A stretch of 64,000 bases of DNA from Galaxea fascicularis. Lineage: Eukaryota > Cnidaria > Anthozoa > Scleractinia > Euphylliidae. Shown piece after piece: positions 25,501 to 33,846 of this stretch (position 1 is the first letter of the stretch; every line of letters begins with the position of its first letter). The stretch spans positions 3,183,235-3,247,234 of the forward strand of contig OX419336.1 in NCBI GenBank assembly GCA_948470475.1. Reading direction: 5' to 3'. The position numbers and the translations under genes were made by a program. The notes beneath the pieces are model-generated. The model was not told the DNA's origin. It ran no database searches and was given only the letters and a program-made list of their open reading frames with translations.

Positions 25501-28500
25501 CACTGACATGCTATTTCGGTCCGCTGTAAGATGCGAAAAACAGTCTGTAAATCAGGAAAAACCAAAAAATAATGAAGCAGTTCATTTAGTTAGGACTGTG
25601 TTACTGCATTGAGATGAAATACTGTCTTTTTCTGTCACGGATGGCAAGGATGGAAATGGGTTGCATTTTGAAACATTTAGCCTAAATTTTACAAATTCTC
25701 ACACATTGTCTTGAATTTTCAATGGATGGCTTTTCCTGCAAAAATCGATTGGTATCTTTTTTCTACAGCTCAAGGAATGTTTTGGCATGAGTAAAGGTCG
25801 TTGAGTAACATTTCTGTGACGTTTGGGTCAGAAAACAGCAAAATTCCCATGACAGTGCCCCTTAAAACAGTCAGTGAAGGACAGCTCTATTATGTGAAAT
25901 TAAATGCTGTCATTAATAAGTAACCTTGATGTGCTACTTCCTCTGGCAGAAATTCGGTGTACCCCCAGGCTCCTCCAGTCCGAAGCTAAAGCGGGTAAAA
26001 TTTTAAGTCAAAAGCTATTGTTCTTGTTTTAAGCCTTTAAGCCCTAAGAGTGATCAGCATAAAATTTCTCCTTGTAATATCAACGCTTTATAAAACAGAG
26101 TGGTCATGAGAATTAAGGATAGGATCACACAAGATGAATTTCCTTGATAGTTAAACAATTTCTCCCTACTAGTTCTGTAGGAAACGTGTAAGGACAACAT
26201 ACGAGAATTTAAATTTTGATCTTAGGGTTTAAAGGTTTGAAGGGCTCTTAGTCCCGCTAGGTTTAGCGGTTCTGTTAACTTTCCTTCCACCGCTCCAAGC
26301 TGCGACCATTTTGGTCGCCATGGCGTGTGGAAAAAATAACACACTATTTTGCTAATGATAAGTTCCAAGTGATTTGTGGGTAGATCCAGTCCTTTGTGGG
26401 GGCAAACGGTCAAAATTAGAATTTCAAATTACGTCTTTAGAGGGCCGTTTACCCCCACAGAGGACTGGATCTACCCACAATTCACTGGGAACTGATCATT
26501 AGCAAAATGGTGTATTGGCGACTACAGTTGAAGGTCGCCAAAAGGCGACGTTTTGAAAAAGTGAGCTTGGAGCGCTGCCTTAACAATTAACTCTTGACTT
26601 GAAACAAACTTCAGATTCATCAAGGTCAGGCAAAGCAAAAACGCCGAATAAACGAAAACGTTTCTCCCTTCTTCTTATATTTGGGCCCAAGAATCTGCTG
26701 TATGTCATGTCTGCCACAAAAACCGAGAAGTTAAAACTGAACACTTTAAGGCTTCAAAAACCATTCCATATACCTGACCTGTTAATTCTTAATCCTCATC
26801 ACTTTTTATCATTATTTGGGCTCATATTCTTCCTATCCGTGTTTATACGAAGGAAATGGTTTTGACGGCGTCACAGGCACCGCCAATGGGCGATTCCGAA
26901 ATTCAAAAGGGAACTGGGGCGAGTTTCAAATTTTGAAGTAATCGATAAATTGACACCATCACATGAAAGATGGCATGGAGTTTAGTCGTTTGACCAAGTT
27001 TGGTTCTTTTAGGTTGAACAGAGACCAAGTTATAGACCTTGAAACATGGCTCAAAATCCATACAAACGTCTCTAATTTTGTGACAGCGTCCCCAATTTTG
27101 GTCAAACTACCAATCTCAATGTTATCTTTCATGTGATGGTGTCAATTTATCGATTACTTCAAAATTTGAAACTCGCCCCAGTTCCCTTTTGAATTTCGGA
27201 ATGGCCAATAGGGAGCTTACGAATCAACGACTTTTGCACGACGGCGCCGGTAGATTGCATGACATGCCCATTGCGCATGCTCATCTTGGGCACTTGCCGG
27301 CGTCGCACCAATGTCGGCGACGTTGATTTGAGCGATTTGCCGGCGTCTTGGAAATAGCAGGACGTGAGATTCATTTCTCAAAGTTTTCCTCCAATACTTC
27401 ACATGTTTTTTGCCAAATAATTTAAGTATCACACTAGGGGCATGTTCTTGTTATATGCTTTTGATTTTTCGGTCTGTTTTCATACAAGTTATGGACTTTT
27501 ACAGCGCCATGGCGAACAGTCCAACGAACAATGAAAACGCTGAGTAAGTGGTTATCTCGTCAGGTAGCTGCAGCTGTTCAGCAAGTTTATAAAATAAATA
27601 AAAAGAACTAACTTTTATTCACCCTCTGCTGTGTTCATAGCACACAAATGCAAGTGGGCTGAGAAAATACTTGAAACAAATAATTCAAACAAACATAACA
27701 TGATTAAGCTCATAAATGTTCTCCCTGTAGAAACGATCTCGGCCTTGCAATTCGTCGTTTGTTTTTTTTTTTTTCAAACTTTCGTTGTTCCAGCACGGAA
27801 ACTCTGGATTTGTTGACTTATGAGCATCGTACAAACGTAAAACTTCTCAGTCGTTTGTAAAGCTGTAAGTTCTCGTTTCTTTGAACACAGGCATTTTGGT
27901 TAAAACTTCAGAAACGGCGGGAAAATTTGTCGCGCGCGCATTAACGTCGTCGCCTTTAGTGAGAATCGTAAATTCAAATTTCTACAGGACGACACGCGGA
28001 CCTATGATGTGACCCAACGGCTCCGTCGTACGAACGTCGTCGATTCGTAAGCTCCCTAATATTAGCCTTTCTGTTCCCGATAAAATTACGCTGTGATCTT
28101 GCGACCGATGCGAACGTCACCGACGATGTTTAGTATTTTAGTACAAAATTGGGTTAAGTCGCTGCCCAGACCATTACAATGGCTATAGATCGATTCTCAT
28201 CGATTATGAGGTTGCGCGTTAAAGAAGCGCATGGTCTGGAGTGCGTTCTATTTCGTCGTGACGAGGTTTATTGTGACAGAATCGCTAAAGATAGCGCAAC
28301 CAAGCCCCTTTATCCTTTGATATAAGCATAAAGCAACAATTGCACTGCAAAGTTTTGCAACAGAATGGTTTAATAAGTGGAGATTACAGTGTAAGTGCGT
28401 GGTTGACCTTGATATCTGAATTTCTTCAAGTCAGAGATACGTTTGGAAATCCAGATGGATATCATGTTACCCTGGGTGCCAGAGGTTATTTTTTTTCGTT

Positions 28501-29735
28501 TGCAGGAGGGGATTTCGCGACGAAGCCGCGGCCATGAGGCGCGAAGCGCTGAGAGGAAAAAAAATAACCTCTGGTCGCACGAATACTGAGCCTCATTTCT
28601 GTGCTGGGCAGTTGCCTGGGAAACCACGCTTTTCCTAAGCTAATACTAGTTCTTGTTTCATGTCGGCTGGGATACCACACTTTTCGTAAGCCAATAACTA
28701 ATCACAAATGTTGTGTCATTTGAAAAAATAATCAAAGAACTAGGACAAACTCTGTCCTAATTTAATGATATGCAAATGAATTTTTCGGCTCCTGCGACCA
28801 GAGGCCTGTCTCTTGCCTTCTGTTTTGGTTTTCAGGGATGTTTATTTTCTCAACGGGCTTCTGGAGCCAGGGTGGTATCAAGCACGAGGCAGGATGAATT
28901 TGAACTTTTCGCTGTTTTACGGGCAGTGGGGAAAGGAGGGGGCTATAACCATGATAGCGAAAACAGCGGAAAACAGAAGACTCTGGAAAAGTTTTGCAAT
29001 GCATTAACAACAGCTTGCTGTAGAGAAGGAACTATTGAGGATGGCGCGAAAATTAAAAAGGGCCGGAATATTTTTGGTCAAAACAAAACGAGCTACTCAA
29101 ATCCTCTTCTGCTGGAAATACTCTGGAACCATTATGTCCATAGATGAAGCTACGAAATTATGGTTTATGCATGGTACTAAATTTTTCAATAACGAAAGCG
29201 GTTCGGATTTCAATGCCAAAACTTCATTTTACTCCGTCATTCCCGTGCTTCAAGAATTTGTACTAAAAAACTGGCTAGCTGTTGTTGCTTTATGCTTCTA
29301 GCTACAGTTGAGTGAGAAGAATAAATAAATATGATTAATAAAGTTTTTTGACTGTCTGTGTAAAGATATGAACCTTTTCAACTCTAAAATTATGTAAACC
29401 CTTGTTTCTGTTGAAAATAATGTGTCCGGCAGTTTGACAGGTCTTGGGAAGATTTTATGTTCTTCACAATAAACTGGCCCTGCAGCAGCTAATTCGTGAG
29501 CACAAAGGAGGTATTTGAACACGGCGCCATTTTGAAGCAAAAAGTACAAGAGCTCCGTTATGATTTGAAGCAAGGAAAACTATAATAATATATATATTAA
29601 AGTCCAAAGAAGTGCCGCTCTGTAGCGTATGGTTTAGCCAGAGGGGAACGTGTATTTTAAAATTAATAAAGATGTGTATTTATGATTCTAACATAACCCC
29701 TCTTTCTTTTCAGGGGTTATCCTAATTACCGTTAA
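384..29735 (+). CDS. PROM1-like: Prominin (CD133/PROM1 family), 3' two thirds of a multi-exon gene
   Basis: Prominins are five-pass membrane glycoproteins that bind cholesterol and mark membrane protrusions. Exons read by GT/AG and phase: 384-664, 2953-3014, 3997-4073, 6640-6722, 6980-7132, 7759-7882, 9560-9666, 11137-11221, 11535-11684, 13051-13161, 14134-14217, 14610-14663, 16055-16135, 16428-16496, 18186-18275, 20835-20962, 21706-21753, then the tail exons (separate entries). Family hallmarks seen: the DIPNKI stretch of the second extracellular loop; TM3 followed by [18 protein letters not shown] (vertebrate form LLCGVCGYDRHATPTTRG); TM4 ending [22 protein letters not shown] in the third loop (vertebrate FNISEHLNINEH); a cysteine pair near 18207-18260 (GRCKP, VVCNQ); TM5 [18 protein letters not shown] followed by [10 protein letters not shown]. 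Several N-glycosylation sequons lie in the loops. The 5' exons (signal peptide, TM1, TM2) are outside the window. The phase between 3014 and 3997 does not close in my hand reading (see findings). Family identity is near certain; orthology to PROM1 rather than PROM2 is not decided. Confidence 0.93.
893..1193. repeat. MITE-like element, family R1, copy 1
   Basis: About 300 bp bounded by TAAAGCCGCGGCTACATGAG and its near reverse complement (CATGAAGCTGCGGCTTAAAG). Internal GTGACAAAATC-type segments and AATTCAATGAGTT match the second copy at 60868-61148. It sits in a prominin intron. Confidence 0.7.
1616..2045. mobile_element. pogo/Tigger-like MITE remnant
   Basis: The left end TACAGTCAAACCTCTATTAA and a nearby inverted copy (TTAATAGAGGTTTC), with a further TTTAATAGAGGTGAAATAC at the right, resemble the terminal repeats of pogo-group Tc1/mariner derivatives. 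The right end is degraded. Confidence 0.45.
3064..3114. repeat. Perfect 51-bp palindrome
   Basis: Two 25-bp arms (AAGTTTAATTTCTCATTTAA and so on) around a single central base, with no mismatch seen. It lies 50 bp after a prominin exon. Confidence 0.85.
3194..3233. repeat. Perfect hairpin, 18-bp arms
   Basis: ACAGGTATCCAATTACAA and its reverse complement around a 4-base loop. With the palindrome at 3064-3114 it probably belongs to one foldback element. Confidence 0.75.
3566..3737. repeat. Inverted-repeat element ending TTAGTATCACCCAACTAGTT
   Basis: TTAGTATCACCCAACTAGTT at the left and its reverse complement at the right (ACTAGTTGGGTGATACTAAT) enclose about 125 bp. The spacing is typical of a small MITE. 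Confidence 0.65.
6980..7132 (+). CDS. PROM1-like: Prominin exon: TM3 and conserved cytosolic loop
   Basis: This exon is flanked by tttag and gtaagc and enters with one base of a split Arg codon from the exon at 6640-6722. It encodes about 25 hydrophobic residues starting [12 protein letters not shown], then the most conserved block of the family: CGVCGYD followed by ATPTTRG and VSNMGGV. The cysteine-rich CGVCGY motif lies at the TM3/cytosol boundary in known prominins. It ends at the start of TM4, which continues in 7759-7882. Confidence 0.93.
8870..8999 (+). repeat. Possible retroelement 3' tail with (GTT)n
   Basis: AT-rich sequence ending ACAATAAACTGTTGTTGTTG, that is, an AATAAA-like signal running into a GTT microsatellite (8977-8999). 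This is a usual end for non-LTR elements. No coding part is recognised. Confidence 0.35.
9826..10121 (+). mobile_element. tRNA-derived SINE, family B, copy 1
   Basis: The head has A-box-like GGCTGGCTGGTTTAAAGCGC and B-box-like GGTTCAAATAC, then a body (CTTGGCCATCCTTGTAAATA, ACTGGTTTGCCTCC) and an ATTT/ATT-rich tail. The same body recurs at 17563-17782, interrupted upstream by a MITE. Confidence 0.75.
10250..10452. repeat. Dispersed 200-bp element, family R2b, copy 1
   Basis: Shares ACAGAGTGGTCA, AAGATGAATTT, GAGAATTTA and TTTTGATCTTAGGG in the same order with 26036-26238. Non-coding; it sits in a prominin intron. Confidence 0.6.
12724..12782. repeat. Perfect 59-bp palindrome
   Basis: Arms of 29 bp (ATAAGTATAAATCACCTATT and so on) around one base, with no mismatch seen. 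It lies in a prominin intron. Confidence 0.85.
13424..13725 (+). mobile_element. tRNA-derived SINE, family A, copy 1
   Basis: A-box-like TAGCATAGTGGTGAGAGC and canonical B-box GGTTCGATTCC, then a body with TCTCCGGGTACTCCGGTTTT, ending GAGCTTAAATAAATTGA and a (TTTGA)n tail at 13698-13722. TTTGGAG on both sides may be the target duplication. The short ORFs here are artefacts. Confidence 0.82.
15268..15474. repeat. Dispersed 200-bp element, family R2a, copy 1
   Basis: Begins CCCTTTAACTCCCAAGATCT and ends with GGGAGTTACAGGG, an imperfect TIR. The interior (GAGAATTTGGGGTT, CTGGCTGAT, ATTCTCATCACCTGT) is shared with 30895-31104 and 50955-51122. Confidence 0.7.
16761..16937. repeat. Foldback MITE, family R3, copy 1
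   Basis: AATAGGCCATTTTTCAAAGC at the left pairs with the right end (GAAATGGCCTATT). Long inner arms (CTTTCATATGCAAATCAATT / AATTGATTTGCATATGAAAG) make it nearly fully palindromic. A second copy lies at 24157-24354. Confidence 0.82.
17099..17782 (+). mobile_element. tRNA-derived SINE, family B, copy 2 (interrupted)
   Basis: The head (GGATGACCAAGTGGTTTAGG) and the rest (GGTGACCCGGGTTCCAATCC, then the same body as at 9826) are separated by the inserted element 17142-17522. Removing the insertion and one GCTGGATTT restores a continuous SINE. Confidence 0.8.
17142..17522. mobile_element. 381-bp MITE with 17-bp perfect TIRs and 9-bp target duplication
   Basis: The ends are TAGCCTGAGTATCAGGC and its exact reverse complement, flanked by GCTGGATTT on both sides (17133-17141 and 17523-17531). 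A second inverted pair (GCCTGACACAAA / TTTGTGTCAGGC) lies inside. The 9-bp duplication suggests a Mutator-like (MULE) origin. No coding capacity. Confidence 0.85.
18547..18632. repeat. Hairpin with 36-bp imperfect arms
   Basis: TGGTCTGAAATCATATGCGT pairs with the right end ending GATTTCAGACCA around a GC-rich core (GAGCGCGCAGCGCGAG). Confidence 0.7.
20175..20297. repeat. Inverted-repeat element, family R4, copy 1
   Basis: GTAAAAACCTGTGAAGCTCA at the left and CAGGTTTTTACACCGAGG at the right. The same order recurs at 51397-51513. Confidence 0.65.
20606..20741. repeat. 136-bp MITE with GGTTGTTCAAA ends
   Basis: The left end GGTTGTTCAAAGGCTGGATA and the reverse complement of the right end (GGTTGTTCAAAAGTTGGATA) agree over about 40 bp, including GCGCTATCCACCGGATAAAT. 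Confidence 0.8.
20835..20962 (+). CDS. PROM1-like: Prominin exon: TM5 and start of cytoplasmic tail
   Basis: The exon encodes the last membrane segment ([18 protein letters not shown]) followed by [19 protein letters not shown]. Vertebrate prominin-1 has the equivalent arrangement ([20 protein letters not shown], then a basic juxtamembrane stretch and an acidic, tyrosine-containing tail). It ends in phase 2 (CG|gtgagt), which sets the phase shared by every downstream tail exon. Confidence 0.93.
21706..21754 (+). CDS. PROM1-like: Prominin tail exon T1 (ends VPPPA; donor overlaps a stop codon)
   Basis: The acceptor is ttctttccag. The exon reads [16 protein letters not shown] and ends with TA|gtaagt, so the donor lies on top of an in-frame TAG (21752-21754). 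If the intron is retained, the protein ends at PPPA. If it is spliced to an exon starting with C, the split codon becomes TAC and creates PPPAY, a PPxY-type WW-domain ligand motif. The end given includes the G of the stop; the spliced exon ends at 21753. Confidence 0.8.
22258..22374. repeat. Small inverted-repeat element
   Basis: GTAAGTACGTAGTGTTTCAC at the left pairs with GTGAAACACCACGTACCTAC at the right with one or two mismatches. Confidence 0.6.
22934..22970 (+). CDS. PROM1-like: Prominin tail exon T2 (33-nt symmetric cassette)
   Basis: A strong acceptor (ccttgtttccacag) precedes a 33-nt exon, 22934-22966, with phase 2 on both sides. Joined to T1 it reads [12 protein letters not shown], where the first Tyr is split across the junction. 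The donor is AA|gtaggt; reading through it gives AAG TAG, a stop at 22968-22970. Because the exon is a multiple of three it can be skipped without changing frame. The exon is assigned from splice signals and phase only, since prominin tails are poorly conserved. Confidence 0.65.
24157..24354. repeat. Foldback MITE, family R3, copy 2
   Basis: Ends TATAGGCCATTCCGAATTA and GGTAATTCGGAAACGGCCTA; same inner arms as 16761-16937 (CATATGCAAATCAATTTTCA). Lies between tail exons T2 and T3 of prominin. Confidence 0.82.
25950..25994 (+). CDS. PROM1-like: Prominin tail exon T3 with in-frame stop (tail-switch exon)
   Basis: The acceptor is cttcctctggcag. Entered from T2 (AA|A) it reads [12 protein letters not shown] and then TAA at 25987-25989. 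A good donor (GCGG|gtaaaa) follows at 25995, which would make this a 45-nt exon with phase 2 on both sides but carrying a stop. It may therefore act as a terminal coding exon or as an internal exon that ends the protein. Entered directly from T1 it would give TA|A, an immediate stop. No transcript evidence is available. Confidence 0.55.
26036..26238. repeat. Dispersed 200-bp element, family R2b, copy 2
   Basis: The left end CTTTAAGCCCTAAGAGTGAT and right end GATCTTAGGGTTTAAAGG form an imperfect inverted pair. The interior matches 10250-10452. It begins just after tail exon T3. Confidence 0.6.
26886..27210. repeat. Foldback element with about 79-bp TIRs, family R5, copy 1
   Basis: ATTCCGAAATTCAAAAGGGA continues into AACTGGGGCGAGTTTCAAAT and on to CACATGAAAGAT; the right end is the reverse complement without visible mismatch over about 79 bp. 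The interior (AACAGAGACCAAGTTAT) is shared with 55280-56171. Confidence 0.82.
27209..28058. mobile_element. About 850-bp TIR element containing prominin exon T4
   Basis: TAGGGAGCTTACGAATCAAC at the left and the reverse complement of the right end (TCGATTCGTAAGCTCCCTA) form TIRs of about 20 bp. The element abuts 26886-27210. No transposase-like reading frame is seen. Exon T4 (27505-27543) falls in the middle. Confidence 0.6.
27505..27543 (+). CDS. PROM1-like: Possible prominin tail exon T4 (39-nt symmetric cassette inside a mobile element)
   Basis: The acceptor ggacttttacag and donor GA|gtaagt bound a 39-nt, phase 2/2 exon that reads [12 protein letters not shown] after its first split codon. 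It joins in frame to T1 (TA|C, Tyr), T2 (AA|C, Asn) and onward to T5 (GA|G, Glu). It lies inside the inverted-repeat element at 27209-28058, so it is either an exonised piece of that element or a chance match. Confidence 0.4.
28479..28574. repeat. 96-bp hairpin element
   Basis: CCAGAGGTTATTTTTTTTC and GAAAAAAAATAACCTCTGG are perfect inverted ends around a GC-rich middle (GCGACGAAGCCGCGGCCATG). Confidence 0.7.
29714..29735 (+). CDS. PROM1-like: Prominin tail exon T5 (alternative last coding exon)
   Basis: An excellent polypyrimidine tract and acceptor (cccctctttcttttcag) precede the coding end. With one base completing the split codon it reads GYPNYR and TAA at 29733-29735. It is in frame from T2 (AA|G, giving PKGYPNYR) or T4 (GA|G, giving AEGYPNYR); from T1 directly the junction codon is TAG. 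The two tyrosines fit the tyrosine-rich tails of prominins. No clear AATAAA follows within a few hundred bases. Confidence 0.55.
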
Positions 29736-30894
29736 AGCCCGCTACTTCACTTGTCCAGAGTTGATTTACAGATCAGCGAAACAGCGGCCATCAAGTAGTC
29801 TGGAATACAGCGTCGTATATTGCTGTTAAATTGTCCATAGGTAGAAGCACTTAGCATTAACACTCTTGACTCCAGAGTCAAAATACAGGTTGATGTAGCT
29901 ATGTTGTTATATTTGCCTGTCGTTTTTTATAATTGGACGTTAATCGCTGCACTGGTTTATATTAGAGAAAATGAGATTGTTTTAGTCACCGCGTCAGAGC
30001 TCAAGTCACCTTTTGCACGGGGGTTTTTAAATGAATATTCATAAGTGCTGGCCACAACGCGAATCACGCAGGTGTTCGCACGATGCTGCAAAACGGTGTA
30101 AATAGTTACCTGCCACTAGTTTGTATCAATGGTGTTTGATAATTGTCGTACAGTTATCTTGACACCTAAAAGTGGTTAGTTCTTGCTTGTATTCACGGTT
30201 AAGGTTATGCTTATAATCTTTTCCATGGAAATTTTATATACCTTTTTAGAATTCTTCTTTGATCAGTTTTCTTCCGTGCCATTGGTCAGGTGGGGAATGT
30301 ATCAAGTGACAATAGAGAATCGGCTGTTGGGCGGTCACTTGGTGATCACGTGCTGCAATAGAATCTTAAGTCGGGGCTTGACGCGCGATTGGTGATACGA
30401 TTTTTTTTAATTATCGCGTCGCCAGCGCGCGCTGAAAACCACGGACTTTGTAACTGGTGTAGCTATCATCCCGCGCCGGTGACGCGATAATTAAAAAGAA
30501 AAAAAAGTGTAGCCGCAGCTTTAAAAAAACGTGGCATTTTGTTGTCTCACGCGGAACCGATTGAAGAAAAATCCTGAGTGGTTTATTTTTGATGTATGGC
30601 CTACAGTGGCGCAGAAAAATCTTGGAGGAGTACGGCAAAGTAAGATAGTCCCAGATTACATCAGCTCGAGATAAATAAAAGCCATTGGCTTTAAAACTGC
30701 TGTCAATGCCGTCTACTGCACTGGTGATTTTTGTGCGCATCGGTCTTTATTACTAACCGTATCGTTCTTTGGTGTTACTTTTTTTGTTTGGTATTTGACC
30801 ACTGGTGTTTTCCTAATATGGTTTGCTGAATTAAAGGCCTTTGTTTTTCTATGTTTGTTTCTGCATCCACCTGTCCTTGCATTTACATTGGTAT

Positions 30895-31104
30895 AACCCT
30901 TTAACTGCCAAGATGTGATCATTAATTCTCCTTTCTAGCTGCTTTTCATTTCCGTGTACATTAGTGAAGAGAATTTGGGGTTGTAACAAGGTAACACTCT
31001 CTGGCTGATCAGTTTGTGTATTCTCATCACCTGTCTTCTAGACAATGTATTGATGCTATAACGAGAAGTTACATACTGATCACCTCTGGCAGTTAAAGGA
31101 TTAA
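30895..31104. repeat. Dispersed 200-bp element, family R2a, copy 2
   Basis: AACCCTTTAACTGCCAAGAT at the left and CAGTTAAAGGATTAA at the right; strong interior match to 15268-15474. A partial relative lies at about 34731-34811 (ends GGTGAAAGGGTTAACC). Confidence 0.7.
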
Positions 31105-31791
31105 ACGCTCCTGACGTCCTAAGAAGCCCGAGGAAAGGCGGGGTGGAAAAGCGGGCTGTTAACATCGGCCAACTATGATTCTGTCGCGTGAATAAAATCA
31201 TGTTTTCTTTCAAAATGGTTTGAACAAACGAGGTGGTAAAACATTGTTAAGGTGCGATCGCCCTGGTGATCAATGTCACTGGCAACTGTACTTCTCACGG
31301 TGTCACCCACTCAGATAACCATGTTTGACGAGTTTGAAAGTGATAACTTCACTGAAACGGGAAGATGTTTCGTGAGAATGAGATGAGAATGAATGTGATA
31401 TGAGTATTTCTTGCTCCTTAGTTATCACTGTTTTCACAGGCTTTATTTGCTGTCGTGAATTATCCCAGTTTACGCGACGCAATGTTAAGTGCCAACAGTA
31501 AAAACTGTGAAGTCTTCCTATCCTTCTGCACATGACCCAGCCCCAGGTCACACTGTATTTGCAAACGAAGTATCTCGGCCCAGATATCCATACGGAAATA
31601 TGTGGGGCGAAACGGAGGGGGCGTTAATGGCCTATCAGGCTACCTCCTCCGTTTGTCTTAGATTTCCCACATTAGAGTAGATGGACGTCTCCTACATGAC
31701 TTCCTAAAGCTACAACGAGTCTCAAAAAATACTTGAGACACTGTATGTTCGCCATTTGGCCTTCAATGATATTTCCATGATCTTCCGCTTT

Positions 31792-31819
31792 CCCTCCCCC
31801 TCCCCCTCCCCCTCCCCTC
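31792..31819. repeat. CCCCTC-type tandem repeat (G-rich on the - strand)
   Basis: Four or more runs of CCCTCC/CCCCTC. The complementary strand has four runs of at least four G separated by one A, which could form a G-quadruplex. Confidence 0.8.
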
Positions 31820-32929
31820 TTATCAAAGTTGCTAATAGTGCAACACCATGCTCGAAACTTTGATGAACAACTTTGAAAGGGAGAGAGGGAGGGGCTGTGT
31901 GTTGTACCTCGCAGATTTCTTAGCAGCAACGTTTTAGAGAAAGAAAAGATGTTTTTGGTTTGGAATGTCTCCACAATTTTGTAACTGGTTGTAGCTGTTG
32001 TGATCCTTGCTCTCATTGACTTTATTTCTATTGACATGTTCAAAATGGCGGCGAGAGAAGCTGACAAATATAGCGGGACTTCAAATGTCCAGTTCGGTTT
32101 CATAGTCTCACCAAACTTAAGTGAAACAGTCCTGCAAAGGTCAATTAGGGGCGGTTTGTTCTGCCTGTACAGAACAACGTTGAACAGTCGCTTGCCAAGC
32201 AAGTTTTATTTTTTCAGGAACGTACTTCAGAGCAAATTCGACGATGTAACTTTGTTTCGAGACAAACCTTCGAGTCACTAATAATCGGGTGGAGGAAAGA
32301 CTAGCAGATCATCAACAGCAACTGCCTCTTGGCCAAAAAAACGTGAACTGCGAAAATGCGAGAAAGGAATCACCGGTAAACAAACTGCTTCAGTTGCTAT
32401 TTTCCGATCTCTTTAAAGTAACCCGTCCCTCGGGTCCTGGAGATGCAGGGAATATTTGATAATAATTTAACGCTGACAAAGGAGTCTCGCTCACGTTGTT
32501 GCTATGCATGACTAATTAATGCGCATCTATGCATGCAGCTGATAGCATCGTTTGAAAAACATTTACAGTGATAACTGCGAAATTTTAATTACTGTTCTAA
32601 CGATGTTTATGTAGCCGGAAACGACGATCCCATTTGCAGAAGTAATTAGCTACTACTGTCTTTGTGATGCAAATCAAGATTTATACTTTCAAAGACGCCT
32701 CACTATAATCTTAAAACTCGGGCTTGCTAGTAACTGATTTAAAAGCTAGTGCAAATTATTTTAACAAAGACCCCGTGCTGTAAGAAAAAGGAGCCGAACA
32801 AATACACACTCATAAATTGGCGCAATTGGTCCGTTGAATGCGTGGTAATTGGTCCCCTTCTGTGAAAGTGTCCAAGCTTAACAGACCCCTTTTTGTTTTA
32901 TTTTAAAAGAGAAAATATAAATAGCTGTA

Positions 32930-32975
32930 CACAATACGCCAGTCAGACAAGGTGGGTAGTCTCGATCAGCAAGGA
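32930..32975 (+). promoter_or_regulatory. Orphan TATA box with initiator and nearby splice donor
   Basis: ATATAAATAG is followed about 30 nt later by CCAGTCAGACAAGGTGGGT, which contains an initiator-like CAGTC and a potential donor AAG|gtgggt. No coding exon can be tied to it. Confidence 0.3.
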
Positions 32976-33846
32976 CGCGTCGGTCTGGTGATCTTTTTTT
33001 GTCTTTTTTATTTGGAAAATCGGGTTTCTTTTGTTTTGGTGCCGTTACGAAAGGTCAAATCTTTGTTTGAGTCATGGAATGAGAAATAAAGGTTTCTCGA
33101 GTGCATGGCTTAGGTAATCAGTTTTTTTTTGTAATTTTACCACTAAAACTACAGTGAGTCATTCGTGAGCAACGCAGGGAGTAGCGCGCCGAGGTAGGGA
33201 CGTAGTGGAGTTAGGGACAGCACCCCTCGTCTGGCTTTGCAATTGCAATTTCTTTTGTCCGTGCAACATAATGGATGAAATTCAGTTGGTTTAAAATTGC
33301 GTATCATGAAGTGGGGCAAAGTATGCACAAACATGCGTTCTGTAACTGTAACGTGCCTAGCTGCGATGCAGTACTGCTCTGAGCCACTTTCATGTCCCGG
33401 CTACATGTTTCTTTTAATGCACCCAGAACCGAGAAATATAGGAGGTAGAGATTTATATTTTTTTAACCAGAGACAATCGAACGTCTTTATGATGTACCGT
33501 CTTTAAGACGTTCCTTCGACTTTGAATAGAAATGCCACTCAGGCAAATCTACAAAATCATTGTTTCTTATTACAGATAATGTCTGCAAAAACATATTACA
33601 ATCTTTAACCAGTTTTACGCTATTTCGTCACTGTACCCTGTCAGTGCCTCTCCCGCGTCCTCCCGCGACGCTTTTGAGCTTTAGGCCTGTTCCGCCGGCC
33701 CTTTTCGGCATCTTGCCCCCTCTCAGATGTCGGGGATGATTTCCACGGAGTTAAATTTCCGACTTGGTGGTAAGGAACCTGTCACAGAAACGTTATGCGT
33801 GGTGAATATGCTTTAACCTTTATGCAAATATCTTATTGGAGGTTGT

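Noticed and set aside
28770..29301. Overlapping frames of 64-125 residues in a prominin intron
   Set aside because: A GG|GATGTTTAT start after ttttcag looks like prominin exon T1 (GGATGTGTAT), but the similarity stops after a few codons and no family match continues.
31672..32202. 176-residue open frame on the - strand
   Set aside because: No family resemblance; contains a poly-Gly run translated from the CCCCTC repeat and lies in repeat-rich intergenic DNA. No splice or promoter context.
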